64,000 bases of DNA from positions 1 through 64,000 of the forward strand of contig CAWDDG010000009.1 of NCBI GenBank assembly GCA_963801065.1, in the 5' to 3' direction. This document shows positions 43,052 to 51,491 of the stretch, one piece after another. The notes below the pieces were generated by a model, which saw nothing but the letters and a program-made list of their open reading frames with translations, did not search any database and was not told the origin of the DNA. How positions within the stretch are numbered: position 1 is the stretch's first letter; the number at the start of each line of letters is the position of its first letter. The position numbers were made by a program, and so were the translations under genes. Origin of the DNA: CAWDDG01 sp963801065 (lineage in GTDB: Bacteria; Actinomycetota; Actinomycetes; Jiangellales; Jiangellaceae).

Positions 43052-44344
43052 TCAGGCGCTCTTTTCGCGGCGCTCCCGCTTGCGCGGCGCGACCTCGCGA
43101 GGAACCAGGGTCGGGTTGACGTTCTCCAGCACGACCTCGCGGTTGATGACCACGCGTGCGACGTCGTCGCGGCTGGGCACCTCGTACATCACGTGGAGGA
43201 GGACCTCCTCCATGATCGCTCGCAGGCCCCGGGCGCCGGTGCCCCGGAGCAGCGCCTGGTCGGCGACCGCCTCGATGGCGTCGTCGGTGAACTCCAGTTC
43301 GACGCTGTCGATCTCGAACAGCCGGTGGTACTGCTTGACCAGGGCGTTGCGTGGCTCGCAGAGGATCCGGATCAGGGCGTCGCGGTCGAGCGGGCTGACC
43401 GTGGTGATGACCGGCAGCCTGCCGATGAACTCGGGGATCAGGCCGAACTTCAGCAGGTCCTCCGGCATGACCTCGCCGAACCGGTCGCTGCTGTCGCGCT
43501 CGGCCTTGCTGCGGATCTCGCCGCCGAACCCCAGGCCGTGACGACCGATCCGGTGCTCGATGATCTCCTCGAGCCCGGCGAAGGCGCCGCCCACGACGAA
43601 CAGGACGTTCGTCGTGTCGATCTGGATGAACTCCTGGTGCGGGTGCTTGCGCCCGCCTTGCGGTGGGACGCTGGCCGTGGTGCCCTCGAGGATCTTCAGC
43701 AGGGCCTGCTGGACGCCCTCTCCCGAGACGTCCCTGGTGATCGACGGGTTCTCGCTCTTGCGGGCGATCTTGTCGACCTCGTCGATGTAGATGATGCCGG
43801 TCTCGGCCTTCTTGACGTCGTAGTCCGCTGCCTGGATGAGCTTGAGCAGGATGTTCTCGACGTCCTCGCCCACGTAGCCGGCCTCGGTGAGCGCCGTGGC
43901 GTCGGCGATGGCGAACGGCACGTTGAGCAGCCGGGCCAGGGTCTGGGCGAGATATGTCTTGCCGCACCCGGTGGGTCCGATCAGCAAGATGTTGGACTTC
44001 GCCAGCTCCACGGCCTCTTCCTTGGCCGCCCTGGGACCACCCGCCTGGCGTGCCTGGACCCGCTTGTAGTGGTTGTACACGGCGACCGAGAGGGCCTTCT
44101 TGGCGATCTCCTGGCCGATCACATACTGCTCGAGGAACTCGTAGATCTCACGAGGCTTGGGCAGCTCGGAAAGACCCACATCGGGGCTCTCGCTGAGCTC
44201 TTCCTCGATGATCTCGTTGCACAGATCGATGCACTCGTCGCAGATGTAGACCCCGGGGCCGGCAATGAGCTTCTTGACCTGCTTCTGGCTCTTTCCGCAG
44301 AACGAGCACTTCAGCAGGTCACCGCCGTCGCCGATGCGTGCCAC
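43052..44344 (-). CDS. clpX: ATP-dependent Clp protease ATPase subunit ClpX
   Basis: This is a 430-residue AAA+ unfoldase. The zinc-binding domain is at Cys13, Cys16, Cys35 and Cys38. Walker A is GPTGCGKTYLA, Walker B IIYIDEVDKIAR, sensor 2 GTGARGLRAIMEE, and the pore segment GYVGED. The ClpP-docking loop appears as GLGF. GTG 44344 was chosen because the longer frame runs back through clpP2 out of frame. The start lies 125 bases after clpP2, with a strong hairpin between them. Confidence 0.97.
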   Translation of the reverse strand: MARIGDGGDLLKCSFCGKSQKQVKKLIAGPGVYICDECIDLCNEIIEEELSESPDVGLSELPKPREIYEFLEQYVIGQEIAKKALSVAVYNHYKRVQARQAGGPRAAKEEAVELAKSNILLIGPTGCGKTYLAQTLARLLNVPFAIADATALTEAGYVGEDVENILLKLIQAADYDVKKAETGIIYIDEVDKIARKSENPSITRDVSGEGVQQALLKILEGTTASVPPQGGRKHPHQEFIQIDTTNVLFVVGGAFAGLEEIIEHRIGRHGLGFGGEIRSKAERDSSDRFGEVMPEDLLKFGLIPEFIGRLPVITTVSPLDRDALIRILCEPRNALVKQYHRLFEIDSVELEFTDDAIEAVADQALLRGTGARGLRAIMEEVLLHVMYEVPSRDDVARVVINREVVLENVNPTLVPREVAPRKRERREKSA

Positions 44345-44428
44345 GCGGATCGTCCTTCCCGGGAGCGGTGCCCATGGGCCGTGTGTCTCGACGGTACCCC
44401 TTCGAGCCGACGAGCGGGCCCGCGGCGC

Positions 44429-44460
44429 GCGACGGCGTGCCGGTTCCGGCACGCCGTCGC
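44429..44460 (-). terminator. Perfect 15-bp hairpin between clpP and clpX
   Basis: GCGACGGCGTGCCGG (44429-44443) is followed by two Ts and its exact complement (44446-44460). It starts 9 bases after the stop of the second clpP gene. There is no U-tract, so it may be a partial terminator, a 3'-end stabiliser or an attenuator lowering clpX relative to clpP. Confidence 0.7.
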
Positions 44461-44469
44461 CTTGCGCCG

Positions 44470-45099
44470 TCAGGCGACCGCGCTGGCCTTGCGGGAGGTG
44501 GTGAACGCGTCGACGAGGCCGTAGTCGATCGCTTCCTGCGTGGTCAGGATCTTGTCGCGCTCGATGTCCTTGCGGACCTCGTCGACGTCCTTCCCGGTGT
44601 GGCGGGCGATGATCTCCTCCAGCAGGGAGCGCATGCGCAGAATCTCGTTGGCCTGGATCTCGATGTCGCTGGCCGCACCGTACGCACCCTCGGTGTAGGG
44701 CTGGTGGATCAGGACCCGCGCATTGGGTACCGCGAGCCGTTTGCCCTTGGCACCCGCCGCCAGCAGCACCGCGGCCGCGGAGGCGGCCTGACCCATGCAG
44801 ACCGTGCGGATATCGGGCTTGATGAACTGCATCGTGTCGTAGATGGTCGTCATCGCCGTGAACGATCCACCCGGCGAGTTGATGTAGATGTCGATGTCGC
44901 GGTCGGGGTCCATCGACTCCAGCGACATCAACTGAGCCATGACGGCGTTGGCGACGTCGTCGGAGATCGGCGTGCCGAGGATGATGATGCGCTCCTCGAA
45001 CAGCTTTGCGTACGGGTCGATCCGCCGGAAACCGTAGGAGGTGCGCTCCTCCCATTGCGGGATGTAGTAGTTCATCGAAGGGACCTGGATGTCGCTCAT
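44470..45099 (-). CDS. clpP: ATP-dependent Clp protease proteolytic subunit (second copy, ClpP2-like)
   Basis: This is a 209-residue serine peptidase. The catalytic Ser107 is in CMGQAASAAAVLL, His132 in VLIHQPYTEGAYG, and an Asp comes further on. The N-terminus MSDIQVPSMNYYIPQWEERT is the ClpP2-type leader of actinobacteria. Two adjacent clpP genes encode a mixed ClpP1P2 tetradecamer in this phylum. It starts at ATG 45099, 50 bases after the first copy. Confidence 0.97.
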   Translation of the reverse strand: MSDIQVPSMNYYIPQWEERTSYGFRRIDPYAKLFEERIIILGTPISDDVANAVMAQLMSLESMDPDRDIDIYINSPGGSFTAMTTIYDTMQFIKPDIRTVCMGQAASAAAVLLAAGAKGKRLAVPNARVLIHQPYTEGAYGAASDIEIQANEILRMRSLLEEIIARHTGKDVDEVRKDIERDKILTTQEAIDYGLVDAFTTSRKASAVA

Positions 45100-45149
45100 C
45101 GGGGCTCCTGGGCTCAAGTCGGTGTGAAGTCTGCCGGCAGCGCGGACGG

Positions 45150-45791
45150 CTATGCCGTGCCGCCGCCCTCGGAGACCTGGGAGGCGCTTTGGACGACATG
45201 GTCGACGAAGCCGTACTCCATGGCCTCCTCGGCGGTGAACCACCGGTCGCGGTCGGAGTCGCGGTCGATCTCATCGACCGTTCGCCCGGTGTGACGGGCG
45301 ATCAGCTCGGCCATCTGGCGCTTGGTGTGCAGCATCTGCTCGGCCTGGATCCGGATGTCGCTCGCGGACCCGCCCATGCCGCCGGACGGCTGGTGCATCA
45401 TGATCCGCGCGTGCGGGGTCGCGTAGCGCTTGCCCTTCGTGCCCGCAGCCAGCAGGAACTGGCCCATCGACGCGGCCAGGCCCATCGCCACCGTGACGAC
45501 GTCGGGCTTGACGAACTGCATGGTGTCGTAGATCGCCATGCCCGCCGACACCGAGCCGCCGGGCGAGTTGATGTACAGGTGGACGTCCTTGGTGGGGTCC
45601 TCAGCCGCGAGAAGGAGTAGCTGGGCGCAGATGGCGTTGGCGTTCTCGTCCTTGACCTCGGTGCCGAGGAAGATGATCCGCTCCCGCAACAGGCGGTTGT
45701 AGACGTTGTCCTCCAGGCCCATCGCCGAGCCTGGGGACTGCTGCATCGTGGCAGGGAGGACGAGACCGGATGTCTCGGGCCGTGGGCTCAC
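45150..45791 (-). CDS. clpP: ATP-dependent Clp protease proteolytic subunit (first copy, ClpP1-like)
   Basis: This is a 213-residue peptidase. Ser108 is in AMGLAASMGQFLL, His133 in RIMMHQPSGGMGG, and SPGGSVSAGMAIYDTMQFV is the handle region. GTG 45791 has GGAGAC upstream; an internal ATG at residue 16 or 24 is an alternative, and ClpP1 is often processed there. It is downstream of tig by 216 bases. Confidence 0.96.
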   Translation of the reverse strand: MSPRPETSGLVLPATMQQSPGSAMGLEDNVYNRLLRERIIFLGTEVKDENANAICAQLLLLAAEDPTKDVHLYINSPGGSVSAGMAIYDTMQFVKPDVVTVAMGLAASMGQFLLAAGTKGKRYATPHARIMMHQPSGGMGGSASDIRIQAEQMLHTKRQMAELIARHTGRTVDEIDRDSDRDRWFTAEEAMEYGFVDHVVQSASQVSEGGGTA

Positions 45792-45952
45792 CGTGTCTCC
45801 TCGGTCGGGTTCGTTGACGACCTTCCAGCCGTCAGGCGGTTCGTGGTTGGTATGTCATCGACCCTAACCATCCCCGACGGCCGCGCCATCCGAGAACGGC
45901 CCCTGTTCGCTCACGGCGTGCCGGACCGCTATCGGCCTCCCGGACGCCTGGA

Positions 45953-45993
45953 GGGTTCCCACGTCTCCACCCGGAGCTAGGCGTGGGAAACCC
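45953..45993 (-). terminator. Hairpin downstream of tig
   Basis: GGGTTCCCACG (45953-45963) pairs with CGTGGGAAACCC (45982-45993) with a single bulge, and the loop is 18 bases. It lies 15 bases after the tig stop on the minus strand. No T-run follows, as is common in high-GC genomes, so it is only a probable terminator. Confidence 0.55.
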
Positions 45994-46007
45994 GCCGGTG
46001 GCGCTCT

Positions 46008-47384
46008 CTACCGCGTCTCCTCGGTGGTGTCGGCGGCATCGACGTCCTCGGGCGCCGGCTCGTCGAGCTCGGCGAACTCGATCTCCGGAATGCCCGCGTC
46101 CCCGCCCGGCTCGCCCAGCGTGCCGTCCTCCCGGAGCCGGTCCAACTCGACCGGGTGTCCCGACGCGTCGACCACCTTCGCCTTCTCGACGACCAGGGCG
46201 AGCGCCTTACTGCGCGCGACGTCGGCCACCAGCGCCGGCAGGTTGCCACTCTGGACGTACTGCTGGGCCAGCTGGTTCGGGTCGATGCCGGACGTGGACG
46301 ACCGCTGGATGATGTAGGAGGTCAGCTCCTCTTGCGAGACCTGCAGCTCCTCGGCCCTGACCAGCTCGTCGAGGACGAACTGCGAAGTCAGGTTGCGGCG
46401 CAGGTCCTTCTCGAACTCGCCGCGGTGATCGTCGTCGCCGTGGCCGTCGCTGAAGTGCTCCTCGATCTGCGCTGCGACGACGCCCTCCGGAAGCGGGACC
46501 TCTCCCGCCCGTCCGAGGAGCAAGTCGAGCGTCCTGTCGCGGGCCTCGACGGCCTGCTGCAACCGCTTGACCTGCTCGGCGCGCTCACGGAGGTCTGCGC
46601 GCAGTTCGTCGAGGGTGTCGAACTCGCTCGCCATCTGCGCGAACTCGTCATCGAGCTCGGGCAGCTGCTGCTCCTTGACTGCACCGACGGTGACCGTGCA
46701 GTCGACCTCCTCGCCGGCGTTGGTACCGAGCAGGGTGGTCCGGAACGTGGCCGACTCGCCAGCCGACAGACCGGTCACGGCGTCGTCGATGCCGTCGACC
46801 AGCTGTCCGCTGCCGATCTGGTACGAGACGCCGGTGGCCTGGCCGCCCTCGACCAGCTCGCCGTCCCGGGTCGCTTCGAGGTCGACCGTGACGAAGTCGC
46901 CGGCGGCTGCGGGGCGGTCGACGCCGACGAGGGTTCCGAACCGCGAGCGCAGCTGGCTCATCTGCTGGTCGACGTCGTCGTCGGTCACCTCGACCTCGGG
47001 GACCTCGACCTGCAGTCCCTCCCACTCCGGGAGAGTCACGGTCGGCCGCACGTCGACCTCGACGGTGAACTTCAGCTCCTGGCCGTCTGCGAACTCGGTG
47101 ACATCGACCTCGGGCTGGCCCAGCGGCTTGAGCTCGTTGTCCTCCACCGCCTGGCCGTACAGCTTCGGCAGCGCCTCGTTGACGGCCTCGTCGAGGACGG
47201 CGGGGCGGCCGACGCGCTGGTCGATGACCAACGGCGGCACCTTGCCCTTGCGAAACCCGGGAATCGTCACCTGGGCCGCGATCCGCCGGTACGCGGACTT
47301 GATGTTGGGCTCGAGCTCCGCGAACGGGACCTCGACCGCGAGCCGGACCCGCGTCGGGTTGAGGGTCTCGACGACGCTCTTCAC
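46008..47384 (-). CDS. tig: Trigger factor (ribosome-associated chaperone, prolyl isomerase)
   Basis: This is a 458-residue protein. The ribosome-binding tail has IPGFRKGKVPPLVI (the GFRxGKxP signature). The FKBP-type isomerase domain (about 150-240) has AAAGDFVTVDLEATRDG and GESATFRTTL, followed by an alpha-helical C-terminal domain and an acidic tail ending EDVDAADTTEETR. GTG 47384 follows CCAGGAGAA. It is upstream of the clpP-clpP-clpX cluster, the classical order. Confidence 0.97.
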   Translation of the reverse strand: MKSVVETLNPTRVRLAVEVPFAELEPNIKSAYRRIAAQVTIPGFRKGKVPPLVIDQRVGRPAVLDEAVNEALPKLYGQAVEDNELKPLGQPEVDVTEFADGQELKFTVEVDVRPTVTLPEWEGLQVEVPEVEVTDDDVDQQMSQLRSRFGTLVGVDRPAAAGDFVTVDLEATRDGELVEGGQATGVSYQIGSGQLVDGIDDAVTGLSAGESATFRTTLLGTNAGEEVDCTVTVGAVKEQQLPELDDEFAQMASEFDTLDELRADLRERAEQVKRLQQAVEARDRTLDLLLGRAGEVPLPEGVVAAQIEEHFSDGHGDDDHRGEFEKDLRRNLTSQFVLDELVRAEELQVSQEELTSYIIQRSSTSGIDPNQLAQQYVQSGNLPALVADVARSKALALVVEKAKVVDASGHPVELDRLREDGTLGEPGGDAGIPEIEFAELDEPAPEDVDAADTTEETR

Positions 47385-47508
47385 TAGGGAGTTCTCCTGG
47401 AGGTCTGGATCGGCGCACGCGTAGCGCGGCGAACATGGACGGCCGACCGGATGTCGGCGCAAGCTCCCATGGTACCGGTCCGTGGCGGACCCAGCCGTCA
47501 CCGTCTGG

Positions 47509-47582
47509 TCGGGGTACCCGGACTTGAACCGGGGGCCTTCCGCTCCCAAAGCGGACGCGCTACCAAGCTGCGCCATACCCCG
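47509..47582 (-). tRNA. tRNA-Pro(TGG)
   Basis: This is a complete cloverleaf on the minus strand. The acceptor is CGGGGTA/TACCCCG, and the anticodon stem TCCGC/GCGGA encloses loop TTTGGGA with anticodon TGG. The T arm is CCCGG-TTCAAGT-CCGGG. The CCA end is not encoded. Confidence 0.95.
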
Positions 47583-47768
47583 CAAAATCCCCGCTCCCGG
47601 ACTCGGGACGCGCGGGCGTTCGTGCCTGTCAAGACTACGCCCTCGTCCTGGGGCCGCCCGAAACCCGGTGCATCGCGTCACCCTGGCCAGGCGGGCCGTT
47701 GCAGACGGCGTGACCAGCTAGAATGCTCGCGAACCGGGCACCGCCGAGGCATGCGGCCGCCCGGTCCT

Positions 47769-47842
47769 GCGGGTGTAGCTCAATGGCAGAGCCCCAGCCT
47801 TCCAAGCTGGCCATGCGGGTTCGATTCCCGTCACCCGCTCCA
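47769..47842 (+). tRNA. tRNA-Gly(TCC)
   Basis: The acceptor GCGGGTG pairs with CACCCGC. The D arm is GCTC/GAGC, the anticodon loop CTTCCAA has anticodon TCC, and the T loop is TTCGATT. The CCA end is encoded at 47840-47842, unlike the other two tRNAs here. Confidence 0.95.
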
Positions 47843-47945
47843 CGCAAAGCCGCAGGTCACGCCACCTCGGCGAAACCCGCGGCTGCTTCGAGCCAGACCG
47901 AACCGTCGGGTCTCGTGCCCGCGACGTGCCCGCCACTTGTCCTCG

Positions 47946-48734
47946 CTAGTCGTCCAGGCTTCCCATGGTCAAGTTGACGATTGTTCCAGTCATCCCGCTC
48001 GCCTGATCGGAAGCCACAAAGACCGCCATGTTAGCCAGCTCCGCGAGCGTCGAAAGCCGTCGCGTGTGGGTCCTGCTTGCGCCTAAATCGTGGAATTGTT
48101 CCCAGGTCATTCCCGATGCCTTGGCGTAAACCCCGAAGCTCTCCTTGATCCTGGGTGTCTCCGGCATCCCCTGTGGTCGCAGACCGACCACGCGAATGCC
48201 CTGAGGTGCGAGCTCGGCGGAAAGACTGCGAGTGAGCGACTCCACGGCGGACATCGCTGGACCGCCGCCTCCGATGAAGGGGATGCCCGTCCGTGAAGGG
48301 ATTGAGGTAACGGTCATGATCACCCCCGATTTGTTCGCGACCATCCGCCGGGCGGCCAGGCGTGCGGTCAGGAAGTACGACCTCGTGTAGGTGGCAATCG
48401 GCCGGGAGAACTGCTCGACATCCAGCTCGACGAGGGGCACACGAGTCTTCGGATTCGGGATGCCGACCGCGTTGAACGAGATGTCGACGCGGCCCGCCTT
48501 GTCGATCACCGACTGTAGATGCTGGTCCACAGCCTGCTCATCGAGAGCGTCGACCTCCGCCGCCGCGGCGGTTCCGCCGGCGGAAACGACTTCCTTGGCG
48601 ACAACTCCGACGGGCGCCAGGTGGCGCCCGGTGAGAAAAAGCTTGGCCCCCTCAGACGCAAAGGCGCGTGCGACAGCACCGCCGATCGCACCTCCGGCTC
48701 CGTAGATCACCGCAACCTTGTCCTTCAGCAACAT
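47946..48734 (-). CDS. SDR-fold protein lacking the YxxxK catalytic pair
   Basis: This is a 262-residue Rossmann protein. The cofactor loop GAGGAIGGAVARAF (12-25) is intact, and DISFNAVGIPN corresponds to the NAG motif. Where classical SDRs have Tyr-x-x-x-Lys before the helix ESLTRSLSAEL, this protein has GGPAM, so both Tyr and Lys are absent. It may bind NAD(P) without classical catalysis, or use other residues. ATG 48734 is preceded by AAAGGAA. It is divergent from an ECF sigma gene across 254 bases, so it is a likely target of that factor. Confidence 0.85.
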   Translation of the reverse strand: MLLKDKVAVIYGAGGAIGGAVARAFASEGAKLFLTGRHLAPVGVVAKEVVSAGGTAAAAEVDALDEQAVDQHLQSVIDKAGRVDISFNAVGIPNPKTRVPLVELDVEQFSRPIATYTRSYFLTARLAARRMVANKSGVIMTVTSIPSRTGIPFIGGGGPAMSAVESLTRSLSAELAPQGIRVVGLRPQGMPETPRIKESFGVYAKASGMTWEQFHDLGASRTHTRRLSTLAELANMAVFVASDQASGMTGTIVNLTMGSLDD

Positions 48735-48988
48735 CTCTGGGTTCCTTTCTGCGCCCGGGTGGTCACACCCGCCCACCTCATCAATGAGGACCGACGGCTG
48801 AGACTCATCTGCGCGTGGCTGCCTTGTTCGCCATCCGTCGACGTCCGGATCGTCCGAGCCGTCGATGATGCAGACACCGCGACGTCGGGAAACTGGGCGC
48901 CCACCGACCGCCCAGTTCGCCCCTCGGCCGGTGTCTATACAGGATGGAAGTGCGACAAGGTGCGGGAAGAACGTGACGCAAGGGTGGA
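48735..48988. promoter_or_regulatory. Divergent intergenic region between the SDR and ECF sigma genes
   Basis: These 254 bases hold no gene. They must contain both promoters. I cannot single out reliable -35/-10 boxes. ECF factors of this type often control adjacent genes, so a shared promoter element is plausible but unproven. Confidence 0.4.
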
Positions 48989-49999
48989 GTGGTGACAACC
49001 GACCTGATCACCAGGGCGCGGGCCGGGGACGGCGAGGCGTTCCGAGTGCTGACCGAACCGCACCGTCGAGAGCTTCAGGTGCACTGCTACCGGATGCTCG
49101 GATCCTTCCAGGACGCCGAGGACGCCCTCCAAGACACGCTACTGACTGCCTGGCAAGGCCTCGGAGGGTTCGAGGGACGCGCCTCGATCCGCACCTGGCT
49201 CTACCGGATCGCCACCAACCGGTGCCTCAACACGCTTCGCTCGGCCAGTCGACGCCCGGCCAAGGAGTGGGACATGGCCAAGGTTGAACCGCCCGAGCCG
49301 ACCCGGCTCGGCGAAGTCGTGTGGCTCGAGCCGTTTCCCGACGCCCTCCTCGAGGGTGCGATCGACGTGCCGCCCGGCCCGGAGGCCCGCTACGAACAGA
49401 CCGAAGCCATCTCCCTGGCCTTCGTGACCGCGCTGCAGGTCCTGCCGCCTCGCCAGCTCGCCGTGCTCATCCTGCGCGACGTACTCGGATTCCACGCCAA
49501 CGAGGTGGCCGAGATGCTCGACTCGACCGTCGAGTCGGTCAACAGCACACTCAAACGGGCCCGCTCCAGCATGCAGCGCCGCCTGCCGCCGACCGGCGAG
49601 CGCGAACCGCCTCCCGCTCCCGACTCACCCTCCGAGCAGGCGCTCGTGACAAACTTCGTCCACGCGTACGAGTCCGGCGATGTCGACGCGCTGGTCGCCT
49701 TGCTCACCGACGATGTCTTCGTCTCCATGCCACCGATTCCCCTCGAATACCAGGGCCGCGACGTCGTGGCCCGCCTCTTCGCCAGCATCTTCCGCTCGGG
49801 CAGGAGGGTTGACCTCGTGCCGACGCGAGCCAATGGTCAGCCGGCGTTCGGGGCCTACCTTCGCGCCTCCACCGGCATCCGCCACGGGAGCGGCCTCTTC
49901 GTCCTCACCCTCACCGGCGACCGGATCTGCGCCTACACCCGCTTCGACAACAGCGTGCTCCCATGGTTCGGGCTGCCGCGATCGCTCCCCAGCCGATAG
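48989..49999 (+). CDS. ECF sigma factor with C-terminal SnoaL-like domain (SigG-like)
   Basis: This is a 336-residue protein. Sigma region 2 (about 1-75) has RRELQVHCYRMLGSFQDAED and RTWLYRIATNRCLNTL. Region 4 (about 150-200) has LPPRQLAVLILRDVLGF and ESVNSTLKRARSSMQ. The C-terminal part (about 215-330) is a SnoaL/NTF2-like domain (FVHAYESGDVDALVALLTDD), which in such ECF groups replaces a separate anti-sigma factor as regulator. The start is GTG 48989 or GTG 48992. It is next to the divergent SDR gene. Confidence 0.92.
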   Translation: MVTTDLITRARAGDGEAFRVLTEPHRRELQVHCYRMLGSFQDAEDALQDTLLTAWQGLGGFEGRASIRTWLYRIATNRCLNTLRSASRRPAKEWDMAKVEPPEPTRLGEVVWLEPFPDALLEGAIDVPPGPEARYEQTEAISLAFVTALQVLPPRQLAVLILRDVLGFHANEVAEMLDSTVESVNSTLKRARSSMQRRLPPTGEREPPPAPDSPSEQALVTNFVHAYESGDVDALVALLTDDVFVSMPPIPLEYQGRDVVARLFASIFRSGRRVDLVPTRANGQPAFGAYLRASTGIRHGSGLFVLTLTGDRICAYTRFDNSVLPWFGLPRSLPSR

Positions 50000-50059
50000 C
50001 CAGCTTCCACCCTCGGGAGCGCGCTCTCTGTCGTTTCAACTCCCGTCGGCGGCTCCCCG

Positions 50060-50482
50060 TCAGGACGCTTCGGTTCGGGCGTTGAGGATCTCGAGGTAGT
50101 GGCGGTTTTCCATGATGCCCAGGACGTTGTCGAAGGGGTCGACGACCGAGGCGGTGACGAACCCGGGGCCGCGCTCGGTGAGTGCCTCGAGCTGCTTGGC
50201 ACCCAACGACACCATTCGGTCCAGGGTCGCGGCCACGTCATCGACGTGCCAGTAGACGATGCTCCCGCCTGGGCCGGCGGCCAGTTCAGCCGGGGCGAAG
50301 CGCCGGTCGATGATGCCAAGCTCGTGCTCGTAGTCACCAATGCGGAACTCGACGTAGCCCGGTCCAAGCCCGGCGGCCTCGCTGCGGAAGTAGGGCTCGA
50401 TGCCCAGCAGCTCGGTGTACCAGCGGGTCGCCGCCGGCAGGTCGTCGGCCCACAGGCTGAGCGTGCTCATACCACGCAGCAT
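50060..50482 (-). CDS. VOC-family (glyoxalase-fold) protein
   Basis: This is a 140-residue protein with two beta-alpha-beta-beta-beta modules: LSLWADDLPAATRWYTELLG in the first, and IVYWHVDDVAATLDRMVSLG with FVTASVVDPFDNVLGIM in the second. Candidate metal ligands include Glu in YVEFRIGDYEHEL and the late Asp/Glu residues, but the exact set is not clear. ATG 50482 was chosen because AAAGGAGA lies just upstream. Its specific function (dioxygenase, lyase or resistance protein) is unknown. Confidence 0.85.
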   Translation of the reverse strand: MLRGMSTLSLWADDLPAATRWYTELLGIEPYFRSEAAGLGPGYVEFRIGDYEHELGIIDRRFAPAELAAGPGGSIVYWHVDDVAATLDRMVSLGAKQLEALTERGPGFVTASVVDPFDNVLGIMENRHYLEILNARTEAS

Positions 50483-50623
50483 GTGGAGTCTCCTTTCGTT
50501 GCCCATGTCGATGCGTCCACGCTATCGGTTGCCTCCGACAAATCTGGGTCGGCAATTGTGGAGGCTGACCCTGCGGCCGGCCGCGTGGCCGGCAGTGTCG
50601 GAGCGTCGCGTTAGCGTCGGCAT

Positions 50624-51205
50624 ATGTCGACGAAGCCTGAGGCAGACGTGGCCGACGTGATCGCATTCCGCGACGCCGCCGAGTTCGAGGCGTGGCTGGC
50701 CGAGCACGTCGACCGGAGGCTCGGAGTGTGGCTCAAGATCGCGAAGAAGGAGTCCGGCGTTGCCTCGTTGACCGACGACGAGGCGGTCGATATCGGCTTG
50801 TGCTACGGCTGGATCTCCGGCCAGCGCAGGGCATACGACGAGGTGTACTACCTGCAGAAATACGTCCCGCGCCGGCCGCGGAGCCGATGGTCGCGGGTGA
50901 ACGTGCGCAAGGTCGAGGCGCTCATCGCGGCCGGGCGGATGCGACCGTCCGGCCTCGCCGAGGTCGAGGCCGCCAAGGCCGACGGACGGTGGGACGCCGC
51001 CTACGAATCTCAGAAGCATGCCACCGTCCCGCCCGATCTCGCCGCCGCCCTGGCCGCGAGCCCCCGGGCGGCCCAGGCCTTCGAATCGCTCACCAAGACC
51101 AGCCAATACGCCGTGATCCTTGACCTCGTCACCGCCCGTACCCCCAGGACCCGGTCTGCGCACCTCCGCAAGGCCATGACTGCCCTGGAAGCACGCGGTG
51201 CCTAG
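50624..51205 (+). CDS. YdeI/OmpD-associated family protein
   Basis: This is a 193-residue protein. FRDAAEFEAWLAEHVDRR and VWLKIAKKESGVASLTDDEA are the first conserved blocks, followed by CYGWISGQRRAYDEVYYLQK and PRRPRSRWSRVN. The C-terminal helix bundle has RAAQAFESLTKTSQYAVI. Members of the family (also called bacteriocin-protection proteins) are widespread and poorly understood. It runs divergently from the VOC gene. Confidence 0.88.
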   Translation: MSTKPEADVADVIAFRDAAEFEAWLAEHVDRRLGVWLKIAKKESGVASLTDDEAVDIGLCYGWISGQRRAYDEVYYLQKYVPRRPRSRWSRVNVRKVEALIAAGRMRPSGLAEVEAAKADGRWDAAYESQKHATVPPDLAAALAASPRAAQAFESLTKTSQYAVILDLVTARTPRTRSAHLRKAMTALEARGA

Positions 51206-51222
51206 GGAGTCACGCGGGTTCA

Positions 51223-51345
51223 TCAAGAGGCGGACGCGACCTTCCAGAGGTAGCCGTCCGGGTCGCTGAAGTACCCGAAGTGCCCCCACTGAGTGGCTGC
51301 TGCTTCCTTCACGACGCCGCCACCGGCCGCCACGGCGTCTCCCTT
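51223..51345 (-). pseudogene. VOC/glyoxalase C-terminal remnant
   Basis: The minus strand from about 51345 gives DAVAAGGGVVKEAAATQWG, then HFGYFSDPDGYLWKVASAS and a stop. This is the last beta strand unit of a VOC protein, with the characteristic DPDGYLWKV ending. The rest of the gene is gone; sequence above 51345 is unrelated. It is a truncated gene. Confidence 0.75.
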
Positions 51346-51491
51346 CTACGTTGCGTTGAATACCTCAACCTGTATATGACGAAACGAGGCGGCAACGTGT
51401 GACCGGCGCGCGAGATGCCACCCGATCCACTGCTCGAGGCCCACCCAAACGATGTCCGGAGGGTCTACCCTCGACGACCGGAGGAGACGAC

